NCBI GenBank assembly: GCA_021927905.1
Contig: BLLK01000051.1
Span: 1,054,001 to 1,118,000 of the forward strand
Reading direction: 5' to 3'
DNA length: 64,000 nt
Origin: Chaetoceros tenuissimus
Lineage: Eukaryota; Bacillariophyta; Thalassiosirophyceae; Chaetocerotales; Chaetocerotaceae
Shown here: positions 10,538 to 20,564 of the stretch, piece by piece
How the letters are laid out: each line of letters begins with the position of its first letter
Numbering within the stretch: the first letter of the stretch is position 1
Translations under genes and position numbers: made by a program
Notes under the pieces: model-generated
What the model saw: only the letters and a program-made list of their open reading frames with translations
Told to the model about the DNA's origin: nothing
Database searches by the model: none

Positions 10538-11045
10538 TTTGTTCTGAGATCTTCCTGTTGCTTCTAATGGTTAGCTTTTTATATTGTAATAACATTTTGA
10601 AAGATGCATATCTTTACAAAGAAGAACAATCAAGAAACTGAGCACATGAATGGAGATGTGTAATAGATAACGGATATGTAACGGTTACAAATCTTTTTCT
10701 AAATCTTCATGTTTGTTCACTGTATACTACTACCTATTCATACACACCACGCCATAATTGCATTACTTGCTAATACACATCAAGAATAAATTATTATTAT
10801 TATACAATCAATTTGTGTGTAACCAAGAAATACCAAAAGAATATCGGAGGCAGTCCTAATGGCACTTCTTCAAAGTTCTTTGAATAAAATTATCTTCAAA
10901 CAATCCATAGACTGCTGAAGAATAATTGCTCACGACTTGCAGTTGAAACACGACCTTTGCTCTTTCATATTCATAATTCATTGCATTCTGATAATCGGAA
11001 TATGCTTTTCAAGTCTAGTAATATTTACTGTGCATTAACAAAAAC
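10538..11045. other. intergenic, no gene seen
   Basis: AT-rich sequence upstream of the tRNA ligase and downstream of the small Ser/Pro-rich gene. It holds a short ATT run at 10792-10803. No coding frame or RNA fold stands out. Confidence 0.5.
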
Positions 11046-11477
11046 TTAAATCAACTCCAAGGATAGACCACCAGCAACAATCAGTAAGCCAGTCACTATC
11101 CAATTCGCAGTCACACGACTACTGCTACTTGTCAATGCAGGATTTTGTTGGATCTTTACAGGGCTTGCGGTAGGTATAGTTGATGGGGCTGCTGAAGGGG
11201 AAGGACTTGGATCCATTGGTATAGATTGTGATGCAAATAGAGCATTGTCATTCAAATATCTGAGAAATTCCTTCTCTTCTACACTTAGTTCTATTTCGGG
11301 CAAGACTCTATCCTCATTCTTCTTCTTATGTAAAAGAGAGGAAGATACATCACCTTCTCTCTTACGACTCAATCGTACATTATTACTAGCTTTGTTTGCT
11401 GTGGTCGCATGTATTGATTCAGCAATACAAAAAGTAAGTACTTGGGCCAAAATCGCAGCTGTGGTTGATATTCTCAT
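11046..11477 (-). CDS. small secreted Ser/Pro-containing protein with C-terminal hydrophobic tail (paralog A)
   Basis: 143 residues from ATG 11477; the frame continues upstream only through TTG. A signal peptide covers about residues 1-25 (MRISTTAAILAQVLTFCIAES). A conserved segment EKEFLRYLNDNALFASQS follows, then a short Ser/Pro stretch and a C-terminal hydrophobic segment (WIVTGLLIVAGGLSL) ending two residues later, as in a GPI-anchor signal or tail anchor. The signal peptide, the EFLRYLN box and the tail are all shared with the neighbour at 12055-13167, so the two arose by tandem duplication. They differ mainly in the length of the Ser/Pro domain. Function is unknown; a cell-surface role is inferred. 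Confidence 0.7.
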   Translation of the reverse strand: MRISTTAAILAQVLTFCIAESIHATTANKASNNVRLSRKREGDVSSSLLHKKKNEDRVLPEIELSVEEKEFLRYLNDNALFASQSIPMDPSPSPSAAPSTIPTASPVKIQQNPALTSSSSRVTANWIVTGLLIVAGGLSLELI

Positions 11478-12054
11478 TCTTTCCCTTTCTAGGTTTTTGT
11501 CAGTCAAGTATTCTAGTGCAAATTAACAGGTAATATGCGTATCTTATAGAGTCGTCTGCGAGGTGCTTCTAGTGATTGTATATGCATGCACGATATGATG
11601 CTGACCAACATGTGATTGGAAAAGCAAGGAGAAAACAAGGAATTGCCTTAATCTTTTACGGTAACTTCGTGAGTAAAAAGTAAAAAGCGCTCTCAGTAAT
11701 GTCAATTTTTAAGCTGATCGTGCAAGATAAGACAGAAATTAGCTTGTGTTAAAATTCATTTTTTTAATTTCAATTTTTCATTTACACTTTGCCACTTGCC
11801 GTACGTAGCACCATGATTACTAAGTGAAGGATAGGTATTTATTTAATTTTCAATAAATGGAATTTATTACAGGGACAAAGGTCTTTATCTCTCAACGGAG
11901 AATTGAAATTACTCTTGCATAGTTTTTGAACATTTTGCTTACTAATAGATTTGTTCAACTCTTCTGAAATCAAACTTTGATATTTCATTCTGAATTTTAC
12001 ATGATACATTCTCCTGATTCAAAAACTTTACTGTTCAACAATTATTGACTGATC
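11478..12054. other. intergenic, no gene seen
   Basis: AT-rich spacer between the two tandem Ser/Pro-rich paralogs. It serves as promoter for the first and 3' region for the second. No coding frame was found. Confidence 0.5.
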
Positions 12055-13167
12055 TTAGACATTTATCAAAATGAGATAACCAGCAGCCATCAATAACCCA
12101 TTTAATTTCCAATTGACTCTCATATTAAAACTACCACTGGTAACAGGATTCTCCTGCTCCTTTACCGGACTCGCACTGGGTCTAGAGGATGGGACACCTG
12201 TTGGTTTACTGGATATAGATGGTTCCATGGAAGAAGTTGGAGAATGAGTTGGTGAAGAAGTAATGGATGGTGACATGGATAAAGACTTCGATGGTTTCAT
12301 TGTTGGAACAACTGTTGGAATTGAACTTGGTGCAGATGTAGGTATTGTCGTAGGGACTGTGGACGGAGCATGAGAAGGTACGGTCGAAGGGCTAGATGTT
12401 GGGTTCATTGATACAGTGATGGAGGGTGTCATGGATGGACTTGATGATGAACCTGCAGCTGTAGGATTTGCGGAAAGAGATGGAGCATTTGACTGAGCAA
12501 CGACCGGAGATTTACTTGGAAATTCTGAAGGAAATGAAGTTGGAATAATGCTTGGACTCATGGTGGGCAAAGCTGACGGTTTAGACGAAGGTGGCGAGCT
12601 CGGAGACATCGTAGGAAGAGAAGAAGGGGAAATTGACGGAAGAGACGATGGCTTCATGGATATTGTCATACTTGGAGACATAGTAGGGTGACTTGAAGGG
12701 CTTGATGAAGGCGATGATGTCGGACTAGATGAAGGTGATGCTGACGGTTTAGATGAAGGTGATGAGCTCGGGAACTTTGTTGGGGAAGGAGATGGTTTGG
12801 CACTTGGTGAAACTGATGGTGTTTTCGATGGGGAAGGAGAAGGTTGAGCTGAGGGCCTTGAACTAGGTTTAGCTGATGGGCTTGGAAATGGCTTCGCAGT
12901 CGGCTTATCTGTCAATGGCATGGAATGTGATGCAAATAGTAGATTTTCATTTAAATACCGGAGAAACTCTTCTTCTTCTACCATCAGCCCCATCACTGGT
13001 ACATCTTCTTTGTTACTCTTCTCATTATCCAAGAGAGGTGAAGGCAGTCTATCATCCCTTTTTCTAGTCAATCTGTATTGTACTTTCTTGGACGTTGCTG
13101 CATCTGCTGAATCAACAACGCATGAAGAAGCTGCCAGAGCCAAAATTGTCGCTTTGGATATTTTCAT
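12055..13167 (-). CDS. secreted Ser/Pro-rich mucin-like surface protein (paralog B)
   Basis: 370 residues from ATG 13167; upstream codons in frame reach only a TTG and are basic and Asn-rich, unlike a leader. It has a signal peptide (MKISKATILALAASSCVVDS), a charged region with RLTRKR, and the box EEEFLRYLNENLLFASHS. About 210 residues of PSxxPS-type repeats follow (PSPSAKPSSRPSAQPSPS and similar), then a C-terminal hydrophobic tail (LNGLLMAAGYLILI). The Ser/Pro/Thr array suggests an extended, heavily O-glycosylated stalk, as in diatom cell-wall and mucilage proteins. It is the longer paralog of the gene at 11046-11477 on the same strand. Function beyond the cell surface is not known. Confidence 0.75.
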   Translation of the reverse strand: MKISKATILALAASSCVVDSADAATSKKVQYRLTRKRDDRLPSPLLDNEKSNKEDVPVMGLMVEEEEFLRYLNENLLFASHSMPLTDKPTAKPFPSPSAKPSSRPSAQPSPSPSKTPSVSPSAKPSPSPTKFPSSSPSSKPSASPSSSPTSSPSSSPSSHPTMSPSMTISMKPSSLPSISPSSLPTMSPSSPPSSKPSALPTMSPSIIPTSFPSEFPSKSPVVAQSNAPSLSANPTAAGSSSSPSMTPSITVSMNPTSSPSTVPSHAPSTVPTTIPTSAPSSIPTVVPTMKPSKSLSMSPSITSSPTHSPTSSMEPSISSKPTGVPSSRPSASPVKEQENPVTSGSFNMRVNWKLNGLLMAAGYLILINV

Positions 13168-13692
13168 TCTTCCAGTTTCCTGTTTCCGATTATTCTTGAA
13201 AGAGAACGAGCTCTTTCTTTTGTGTTTATTGTTACTGTATGTGTTCAAAGAAGTGCTTTAGAGAGAGATCGACACTATTGTGAAGAGGGAGGTGCTCCTA
13301 CTGCATTTGGATTTGTGTAAGAGGTGCACTAGGTGCATGAAACATAAAGTAAGTACTACCATCATCCACATTCCACATATGCATTCGTAGAAACATTTGC
13401 TCAAAAAGCACTCCCAAAAGTCACACTTGAAGCTATAAAATTATAAAATAAGGCCAAATGACCGTCTACTGGCATTTTCGAGTAAGTATGTACGTACATA
13501 CTTGAATCTCTCTCATAACTTCAACTACTATTCGTATGCTTCACGTCCATTCATCATTCATCATCTTCTTTGACTACTATCATCATTCATCACATACCTT
13601 GGAAACTTTTGAACATAACTCCACTATTAAGTGTTGTACTATGATATCTTTCTGAGTCATTGAATAACTACAAGGAGAGAGAAGATACATGA
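13168..13692. other. divergent intergenic region, no gene seen
   Basis: This is the upstream region shared by the mucin-like gene (minus) and the methyltransferase gene (plus). A short unrelated ATG at 13689 overlaps the chosen start and closes after six codons. Runs of CATCATTCATC near 13550-13595 are low complexity. Confidence 0.5.
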
Positions 13693-15143
13693 ATGAGTGG
13701 AGGAAATAGGATGATGCAAGCAAATTTATTCCTTTTGGCTCTCGCTGTCATCACAACAGGTTGCAATGGCTTTCTCACCAACGATTACTACAACAGGAAA
13801 AGAAAATATTATTCTTATTCCTCTCTATCAGCAACAGGTCACGCTAATCCTCAAATTATTGCGAAAACAACTGAATCCTTCAAGCTATCAGATCTATATC
13901 TCATGGAAGCTCAGATACAAGCTACACTTTTAGAATCTGATTCATTACAATCTGACAATATGCACAAATATATATCAGCCTTAACAATGGATCCTCAAAC
14001 TGGAAGCTACTTACTAGAAATAAATAGCAACAAGTTGACTGGTGTTGCTTATGAACAAGCCAACACAGACAATGTAGTAAATAGTGTGGAACGTCCATCT
14101 TGTTTGAATCGTTTGGATTGGATAGGTGAAGTGATTGCATCTGGAAGTTGTGGACGAAATTTACTTGATCGATTGGAAATGATCAAAAATAATCCAGAGC
14201 TACTTGGCAAAATAAATGACTTTACATTGGATTATCTTTGCATGGGATATATGCGAGAAAAGGATTTTTCCACATCCAAAACATTGACATGTAGAATTGC
14301 ACAATCTATCCCGAGTAGAGCAGTATTGGATGCGAAGAAAGCCAAAACGAATCTGCTCTTGATTGAAACTTCAGACTGCATATATCTTACAAAAAAGTAT
14401 ATACTGACTTCAAAGATGGAACAAGGATCTGACGAATTCAATGTTGCAAAAAGATGGTCAGGTAGACCCTTTCAATATTCTTCTGCTATTAATCCTACAG
14501 TGGCAGAAATTACGATGAGTCTCTTAGGAGATCTTAGCAAGGGTAATAGTCATATGACTCTATTGAATCCAACTGTTGGGAGTGGAACTTTTGAAGCTTT
14601 TGCTTTGGAGAAAGGAATGTATGTGATTGGTTTCGATATCAACGATAAATGCGTGAATGGGACAATCAAAAATTTACAGTACATATTTGGAGAAGACTTT
14701 ACAAACAAACGGATTGATATACGAGTAAATGATTCTACAAGGCTTGATATAAGGTTAGAGCACAATTGTAATTGTGCTGTTACAAATTTACCATGGGGAC
14801 AAAATACAGCTATCGAGAATGAAAATGACAACCTAGTAAGTAGCAACATCACACACTGCAGCCAACTGACTTCTTTGTACACTAACCATCAGTATCCCAA
14901 TTTAATAATTCTCCATAGAAAATTTTAACGTATTTATTCAATAATTTGAGTGAGGCTTCATACTGTGCAATCATTAGCAAATACGAGGTAGATGATATAT
15001 TGCAATCTATTGGATTTACAATAATATCTACTGCAAGCATCCCCCAGACTGGCTTTCAGCTTCCACAGGGTAAGAAAAAATCAAAGCAAAGGAATGCAGG
15101 AAGTAGTAATTGCATCATATCAATTTGTAAAAGTAAGAAATAA
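13693..15143 (+). CDS. Rossmann-fold RNA/DNA methyltransferase, probably organelle-targeted
   Basis: Two exons, 13693-14835 and 14919-15143, with an 83-nt GT-AG intron in phase 0; 455 residues. The N-terminus is a signal-peptide-like segment (NLFLLALAVITTGCNG) followed by FLTN and a basic, Ser/Tyr-rich stretch. A Phe just after the predicted cleavage site is the usual diatom plastid-import arrangement, so plastid targeting is likely but not certain. The catalytic domain has an SAM-binding motif, NPTVGSGTFEAFALE, and a target-base motif, TNLPWG, matching the DPFCGSGT and NLPWG/DPPYG motifs of the THUMPD3/TRMT11/RlmL-type N2-guanine methyltransferases. Exon 2 supplies the closing strands (ASYCAIISKY...CIISICKSKK). 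The exact substrate, rRNA or tRNA, is not determinable. Confidence 0.72.
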
Positions 15144-15401
15144 TAACGTTAAAAATAATACCGTTGAAAAGACACAGTATGAAAAAGTCATAAAGTCTGA
15201 ATATGAGCTATTCCCGTTAAAGGAACAGACTTTTATGCAAAGACATCGGATGAAAAACGGTGAAATAGAAAATGTAACTGATTTTTTTTTCAATAACGAA
15301 CTTATGTTCTTGCATGAAGTTTTAGTTGTTCACAATTGAACTTTCAATAATACTAGAACGCAAGAGAACCTGGAAGATAAAACCAATCAAATAAATAGAA
15401 A

Positions 15402-17431
15402 ATGAAGTTGTCGAATGCACTTTTACTCTCATCCGTTGTTGGAGTAGCTGTTGGACAGCAGACTACAAAGATTAAGTTGAAACCTGGGAAGACATGTGTG
15501 GGTGAACCAGATGTATTCCCAAACTCAACGAAAAAAGGTCAATGTAAAAAGAAATGCATGAAGAAAGCTGGTTGTAAAGGTATTCGATTTGAAAACATAC
15601 CAAAAGATGGTGGAAAGAAATGTGGTCATTACATGGAAAATGATGTAAAGGTGAGATTACCTAGGTACCTATTTTTGATTAACTCTTTTTTTGAGAGAAT
15701 GATATTCATACGAAGTGAAATTTTCAGTTGACAAGTGCACTACCAACAGACGATGCTAAATACAAGGTTTGGTGCGGTAAAAAGGTTTTACTTTCTGTAC
15801 CAGTTACTCCTCCACCTACATCTGCTCCAACAACAGCTCCAACAACATCTGTTGCTCCAACTGGCATGCCTACAAAAGAAGGAAAATTTTATAACTTTCA
15901 AGAGGGATACACATGTGGTGATAAGGCAAAGCAAAAACTGAAAGATACCGATTCTAGATTGGTTTGTAAAAGGGCATGCGATGATTGGGATGAATGTTTT
16001 GCATTTGAATGGATCGGAAAAGATTCTTTCTGCGGGCTTTACAACAGTGGTATGAAAATGAACAAGATCGAATCTACTGGAGAAGATGACCGTGTTTGTG
16101 CCTTGGTTGTCGATAAAACAGATTCGCCAACATCTCTTGCGACAGCTGCCCCGTCTCAATCATTGAGTCCCTCGATCAGTCCATCACTTTTACAAACAAC
16201 CGTTCCTTCTAACGGACCTAGTTCTAGTCCATCTTTGGCACAAAGCTCAAGTCCATCATCATTACCATCACTTCTACCATCCGCAGAACCAAGTTCTGGC
16301 CCTTCGGAAGCTCCAAGTTCCATTCCATCTTTGGCACATAGCTCCACTCCATCATCAATACCTTCACTCCTTCCATCGGAAGAACCAAGTTCTATTCCTT
16401 CTGATGCACCAAGTTCCATTCCATCAGCATCACCTTCACTCCTTCCTTCGGATGCACCAAGCTCTGGTCCGTCGGAAGCTCCAAGTTCCATTCCATCTTT
16501 GGCACATAGCTCCACTCCATCATCATTGCCTTCGCTCCTTCCATCGGAAGAACCAAGTTCTATTCCTTCTGATGCACCAAGTTCCATTCCATCAGCATCA
16601 CCTTCACTCCTTCCTTCGGATGCACCAAGCTCTGGTCCGTCGGAAAATCCAAGTTCCATTCCATCTTTGGCACATAGCTCTAGTCCATCATCATTGCCTT
16701 CGCTCCTTCCATCAGAATCACCTTCTTCACAACCATCCAAACTTCCAACTTTAAAACCAACTGTCAAGGTAGAAGCGAGAGCTGCTGAGTGTACCTTAGA
16801 TTTGAAGTTGGGTTATCCACATGGAGAAGGATATTACGACGACGATGGTTTGCTTCCAGGTTTAACAGATGAAGCTCCATATTATGGATTTCATAAGGAT
16901 TACATGACCGTTACAGATGGAACAGAAACTTGTGCAGGAGAAGATAGACAAACTCCAGACTGGTGCACATACAAACACACCTGGGAAGCATACGACGAGA
17001 CAGATGGCTTTGATCCAAAAGATTACTACGGCGCTCAACACTACTATGCAACACAATCTCAAATGTACTACGCCTCTGCAGAATATATGACAATCGCAGA
17101 TGCTGCAGGCAAAACTTTCACAGTTGATGTGCATCATGCTTTTGAGGCTGCTAACTATTATTATGCACAAAACCATGCATATTATGGTTATCAATATTAC
17201 GATCACTTGATGGCAGCTCACTTGAGTATTGAAGTTGAAGGAACAGAAATTGCTTCTGGTCTGAAACATGATCATGCTAATTATAATGACTTGACTGATG
17301 ATGACAAAACTTACTGGTCAGTTAACACACACGATGCAAATGGAGAAATCAATCCTGAGTACGATGACCACTTTGAAGTGACAGTTTCTTGTGATAATTC
17401 TTGCTCTTGTACTGCAGAATATTCTACTTAA
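15402..17431 (+). CDS. secreted protein: two Cys-rich modules, Ser/Pro repeat stalk, Tyr/His-rich C-terminal domain
   Basis: Two exons, 15402-15650 and 15728-17431, with a 77-nt intron in phase 0; 650 residues. Signal peptide MKLSNALLLSSVVGVAVG. Two Cys-rich modules of about 70 residues follow. Both open with a Cys and carry the patterns CKKKC/CKRAC and a late C-G-x-Y/H, like Apple/PAN or Kringle-type binding domains. The second module lies in exon 2. Next is a Ser/Pro stalk of about 200 residues with a 168-bp tandem repeat, and finally a domain of about 215 residues unusually rich in Tyr, His and Asp (YYGAQHYYATQSQMYY, NYYYAQNHAYYGYQYY) ending in a CxxxCxC motif. It is likely a secreted adhesive or wall-associated protein. 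I do not recognise the Tyr/His domain. Confidence 0.72.
16393..16728 (+). repeat. 168-bp tandem repeat encoding a 56-residue Ser/Pro unit
   Basis: TATTCCTTCTGATGCACC begins at 16393 and again at 16561, a period of 168 bp (56 codons). The two units are nearly identical across IPSDAPSSIPSASPSLLPS and the following PSSGPSE...IPSLAHSS. Such near-identity suggests recent expansion by slippage or unequal crossing over. Copy number may vary between alleles. Confidence 0.8.
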
Positions 17432-17453
17432 GAATGAAACAAATATATTTTCT

Positions 17454-17471
17454 GCTCCCAAAGCTGGGAGC
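17454..17471 (+). other. 3' UTR hairpin: 7-bp stem, 4-nt loop
   Basis: GCTCCCA and TGGGAGC flank AAGC, 22 bp after the stop codon of the Tyr/His-rich protein. It could be a transcript-end or stability element. Function is not shown. Confidence 0.5.
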
Positions 17472-17913
17472 TGTTGTGAAAACAATTAGGCTATAAAAAA
17501 ATAAATGTAGACAAATCATTCAAATATATTTGGAATTCATCTTTCTGTTTTGTCTGTTTTGTCTCCTTTTTGGTGAAACTTTACGGCAATGCACAATTAG
17601 TCTAAATGCACAAATGGAATGTACATGTAACATTATTTGTGTCACTAGTCTTTCTTTAACGAAGAAAAATGCAAAAGATTTTTTTAAAAACAGAAGAAAC
17701 GAGCACAACAAAAATAGCTTATTTTTAGGCCTTTCTTTGCAAGAAAATCTGTACCAAGAATTTCTGTGAAATCTCACTTTTCAATTCCTTTCGTGTTTTC
17801 ATGCATCATTCTTCATGTTGTTTCCTTCAATAGAAACAAAATTGCAGCATTCAGCAATTACATTACATATCTTTGCCAAAAATAAAAAAAATCAGAAATA
17901 ACGCACAAGTGAC
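17472..17913. other. intergenic, no gene seen
   Basis: Frames on both strands near 17520-17777 are hydrophobic and Lys-rich, lack a convincing ATG, and show no motif. I see only the promoter region of the checkpoint gene. Confidence 0.5.
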
Positions 17914-20361
17914 ATGGTTCTAGCAGAGACATCGACTCCTCATTGGGAACACTTTAAAGAGAATGCTGCTCCTCTGGAAAGAGGAAGAAATGTAGAAAAA
18001 CTTGGCAAAGCTCTAGGTGCCAAATCAGCAGCTACTACTCAAAGACCAGAAGATGATAGAAACATTGCAAAATATGAGCGCGATGTTCGGCCATCTGTGA
18101 AATTCTCCAAGCTTTTTAATGAAAACCAAACGACAGATCCTGATGAAATTCAGGACATGTTGGACAGATGCAAAGTTGACAAGGACCCTTTGGTGCATTG
18201 GATCAAATACATCAAATATCACGAAGACACTTATCCTTCAGATACACATGCTCAATTGTTATTGAAGGAACGATGTACTCAGGCATTATTGCATCATCCC
18301 AAATACACAAATGATGTGAGGTACATTCGTGTTTGTGTTTTATATGCTGATGGAACGTCTGAGCCTCAAGATCAGTTTAAATTCTTTCATAAACACAAGA
18401 TTGGTTCTGAAGTTGCAATATTTTGGTTAGCATGGGCATGGGTAGCTGAAAAGAGAAAGGATTTTCCTTTTGCGGAGAAAATCTTCAAGAAGGCTATTCA
18501 GAAAAAGGCGAAGCCGACCAAAATTGTGAATGAGAGATATAAGCAATTCCAAAGAAGAATGAGTCGACATTGGTTGAATGCACAGAATCCTGAAAATGTC
18601 TACGATGAAGAAGAAAATGATGAGCGTAGATCAAGAGGAGCTTTATCAGGCTTGACAGAAGAGGGTGTGCGTCAAAACTTTCGATCGAGAGGTGCTAATG
18701 TCGGTGCGAATAGACCTCCAAGGCATGTTCAGCCAATGAGTCGTCAAAGTAATAATGTCCAGAATGAGAATGATCCACAGGAAGCTAGTGGTGGCTTTCA
18801 AATTTTTGCAGAGGAAGATGGCAATGAATACGACGAATTGAACCAGTCCATTGCGCAAGATAATAATGAAAATGTAAATCGCCCTCGCTTCGTGACACAA
18901 AAAGATAGAAACAAGGAAAATACACAGGATGCAGAGGCTTGGAACGAAAGAGGTGGACTTCATGGTCAGAATCAAGGCATTTCAATCTATCCCGATCCAG
19001 CAGAAGACAATGGAACCAGTGTTTTGTCGAGGTGGGCAGGACCTAACGCAGATTCGGTAGCAGGAAATAATGCGCCATCTGGAGTTTCTGCGTTTGAAGT
19101 GTTTGTAGATGAGGACTGTACAAATGAAGTTGAAGCTACCAAAATTTCAAAGCACGGACAACTTAGTGAAAGGAGTCTCAGGCCTAGATTAGACGAAGGA
19201 AGAGGGGGACTTGGATATAAATCATCTTCTCTATCTAGTAGACCTTCTTCACAGTCTTCATCCAGAAGTTCCAAACTAGGAATTGACGGCTTGCTTTCGA
19301 AAGAGCCAAAGTCTAAGGCAACGAAGAAAAGTATCTCTTCAGGCTTTGACAAGAAACTCCTTGCCAAAGACGAGAATGGAAGAGAAAAATGTTTTGAAGA
19401 GCATCGTGCTGCCCGTGGAAAGTTTAGAACAGTTCAAAACCAGTCCAATTTTAATCTGCTTCATAAGGTTCAGCAAGAAAGTGGTTCAATGTCCCTTGAT
19501 TCATCCTGTATGGATACAGATATGGAGGAAGCTTCAACTATTGAAGAGGTTGAGATGGATGAGGCTTCTCGTTCAATAGAAATGATTCGTGAATGCTCTG
19601 ATGAAGACGCATCAGAGGCTAGTCAAAATGCAGCTTCAGGGGAGTCAGCGAAAAAAGTTCTTTTTGGTATGAATACAAGTCAAATAAACCAATCTGCGAG
19701 TAGGCTGAACAATACCTCCATTGCAAGCTCTGTAGTTGATGAAAGAATTGCTGTCGGAGTCTTAGATGACAGAGAAGAAACGCTAAACACAAAGTTCGCA
19801 GCGAGAGAATTGAGTATGATGTTTTCAAGTCCAGGCGCTTTGAATAAGTCAACACTTCCAAAGTCCAAACCTCAAGCAATGTTGTTTTCTATGCACCATG
19901 ATGACAGTTGCACCTCAGTAGACGAAAAGGAACCTATTGGAGGAGGGGGAGGATTTGAAATTTTCCAAGAAAACGATGGCGAACCTGCACAAGATAAAGT
20001 CAAAACATCTGGAGGTTTCACTATTTTCAACGATGACAACGCAGATAACATCCCAGAAAGCAAAGGGTTCGCAGTCTACCAAGAAGAATCAGATAGCGAT
20101 GAAAGTTCAGCCTGTGGCCATGGAGATACTGCTTCCTTGGCGGATATAATGGACATTATGAAAGATCTTTCGCCAAAAGAAGGGTTGAAAAAAAGAGATG
20201 AATTTGGAGATGACTTTGGAACTGACGACGGAGATGGAACAGTCCTCACTGCTGACACTGCAGCATTTGGAGATTTATCTTTCATTCCATCTGCAGGAGA
20301 CACAGTAAATCTTGAAGAGAAACTGGATAACATGAAAATCTCTGGATTAAAAAAGAGATAA
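17914..20361 (+). CDS. MAD3: MAD3/BUBR1-like spindle assembly checkpoint protein
   Basis: 815 residues, one exon. A KEN box is at 15-17 (HFKENAAPLERGRN). The BUB1/MAD3 TPR region spans about residues 55-215, with FxxxHKHKIGSEVAIFWLAWAWV and FPFAEKIFKKAI typical of the family. A second KEN lies at 334-336 between two ABBA motifs, FQIFAE (295-300) and FEVFVD (394-399). Three more ABBA-like motifs follow near the end: FEIFQE (681-686), FTIFND (702-707) and FAVYQE (719-724). No kinase domain is present, so this is the MAD3-type and not the BUB1-type product. The family binds APC/C-CDC20 as pseudosubstrate in the mitotic checkpoint complex and delays anaphase. I saw no confident GLEBS motif. Gene identity is firm; the additional ABBA motifs are a sequence observation. 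Confidence 0.88.
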   Translation: MVLAETSTPHWEHFKENAAPLERGRNVEKLGKALGAKSAATTQRPEDDRNIAKYERDVRPSVKFSKLFNENQTTDPDEIQDMLDRCKVDKDPLVHWIKYIKYHEDTYPSDTHAQLLLKERCTQALLHHPKYTNDVRYIRVCVLYADGTSEPQDQFKFFHKHKIGSEVAIFWLAWAWVAEKRKDFPFAEKIFKKAIQKKAKPTKIVNERYKQFQRRMSRHWLNAQNPENVYDEEENDERRSRGALSGLTEEGVRQNFRSRGANVGANRPPRHVQPMSRQSNNVQNENDPQEASGGFQIFAEEDGNEYDELNQSIAQDNNENVNRPRFVTQKDRNKENTQDAEAWNERGGLHGQNQGISIYPDPAEDNGTSVLSRWAGPNADSVAGNNAPSGVSAFEVFVDEDCTNEVEATKISKHGQLSERSLRPRLDEGRGGLGYKSSSLSSRPSSQSSSRSSKLGIDGLLSKEPKSKATKKSISSGFDKKLLAKDENGREKCFEEHRAARGKFRTVQNQSNFNLLHKVQQESGSMSLDSSCMDTDMEEASTIEEVEMDEASRSIEMIRECSDEDASEASQNAASGESAKKVLFGMNTSQINQSASRLNNTSIASSVVDERIAVGVLDDREETLNTKFAARELSMMFSSPGALNKSTLPKSKPQAMLFSMHHDDSCTSVDEKEPIGGGGGFEIFQENDGEPAQDKVKTSGGFTIFNDDNADNIPESKGFAVYQEESDSDESSACGHGDTASLADIMDIMKDLSPKEGLKKRDEFGDDFGTDDGDGTVLTADTAAFGDLSFIPSAGDTVNLEEKLDNMKISGLKKR

Positions 20362-20564
20362 TAATGGGGCTGAATGCTTTTAGATACATTTTAAAAATCA
20401 ATATTTACATTGCTACTTGTTTCAAATTTTATTGCTACCTTTGGCTAACAAGCTTTTGTCACGATTAATTTCTCGCATCAATACAAAACTTTATAACAGA
20501 AAAGCTTACTTAGTATTCAATTCTGAAGCAGTGTATTTCAAAATTTAATGTTACAAACTTTGTT

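Noticed and set aside
15094-15339. 81-codon frame overlapping the end of the methyltransferase gene
   Set aside because: The other frame (ending CIISICKSKK) fits the methyltransferase C-terminus better. This one is low complexity.
16156-16767. 203-codon minus-strand frame inside the Ser/Pro repeat region
   Set aside because: Antisense shadow of a repeat array: its Gly/Glu/Asp repeats mirror the Ser/Pro codons.
17520-17777. Hydrophobic frames on both strands after the Tyr/His-rich gene
   Set aside because: No convincing ATG or family resemblance; AT-rich composition explains the open frames.
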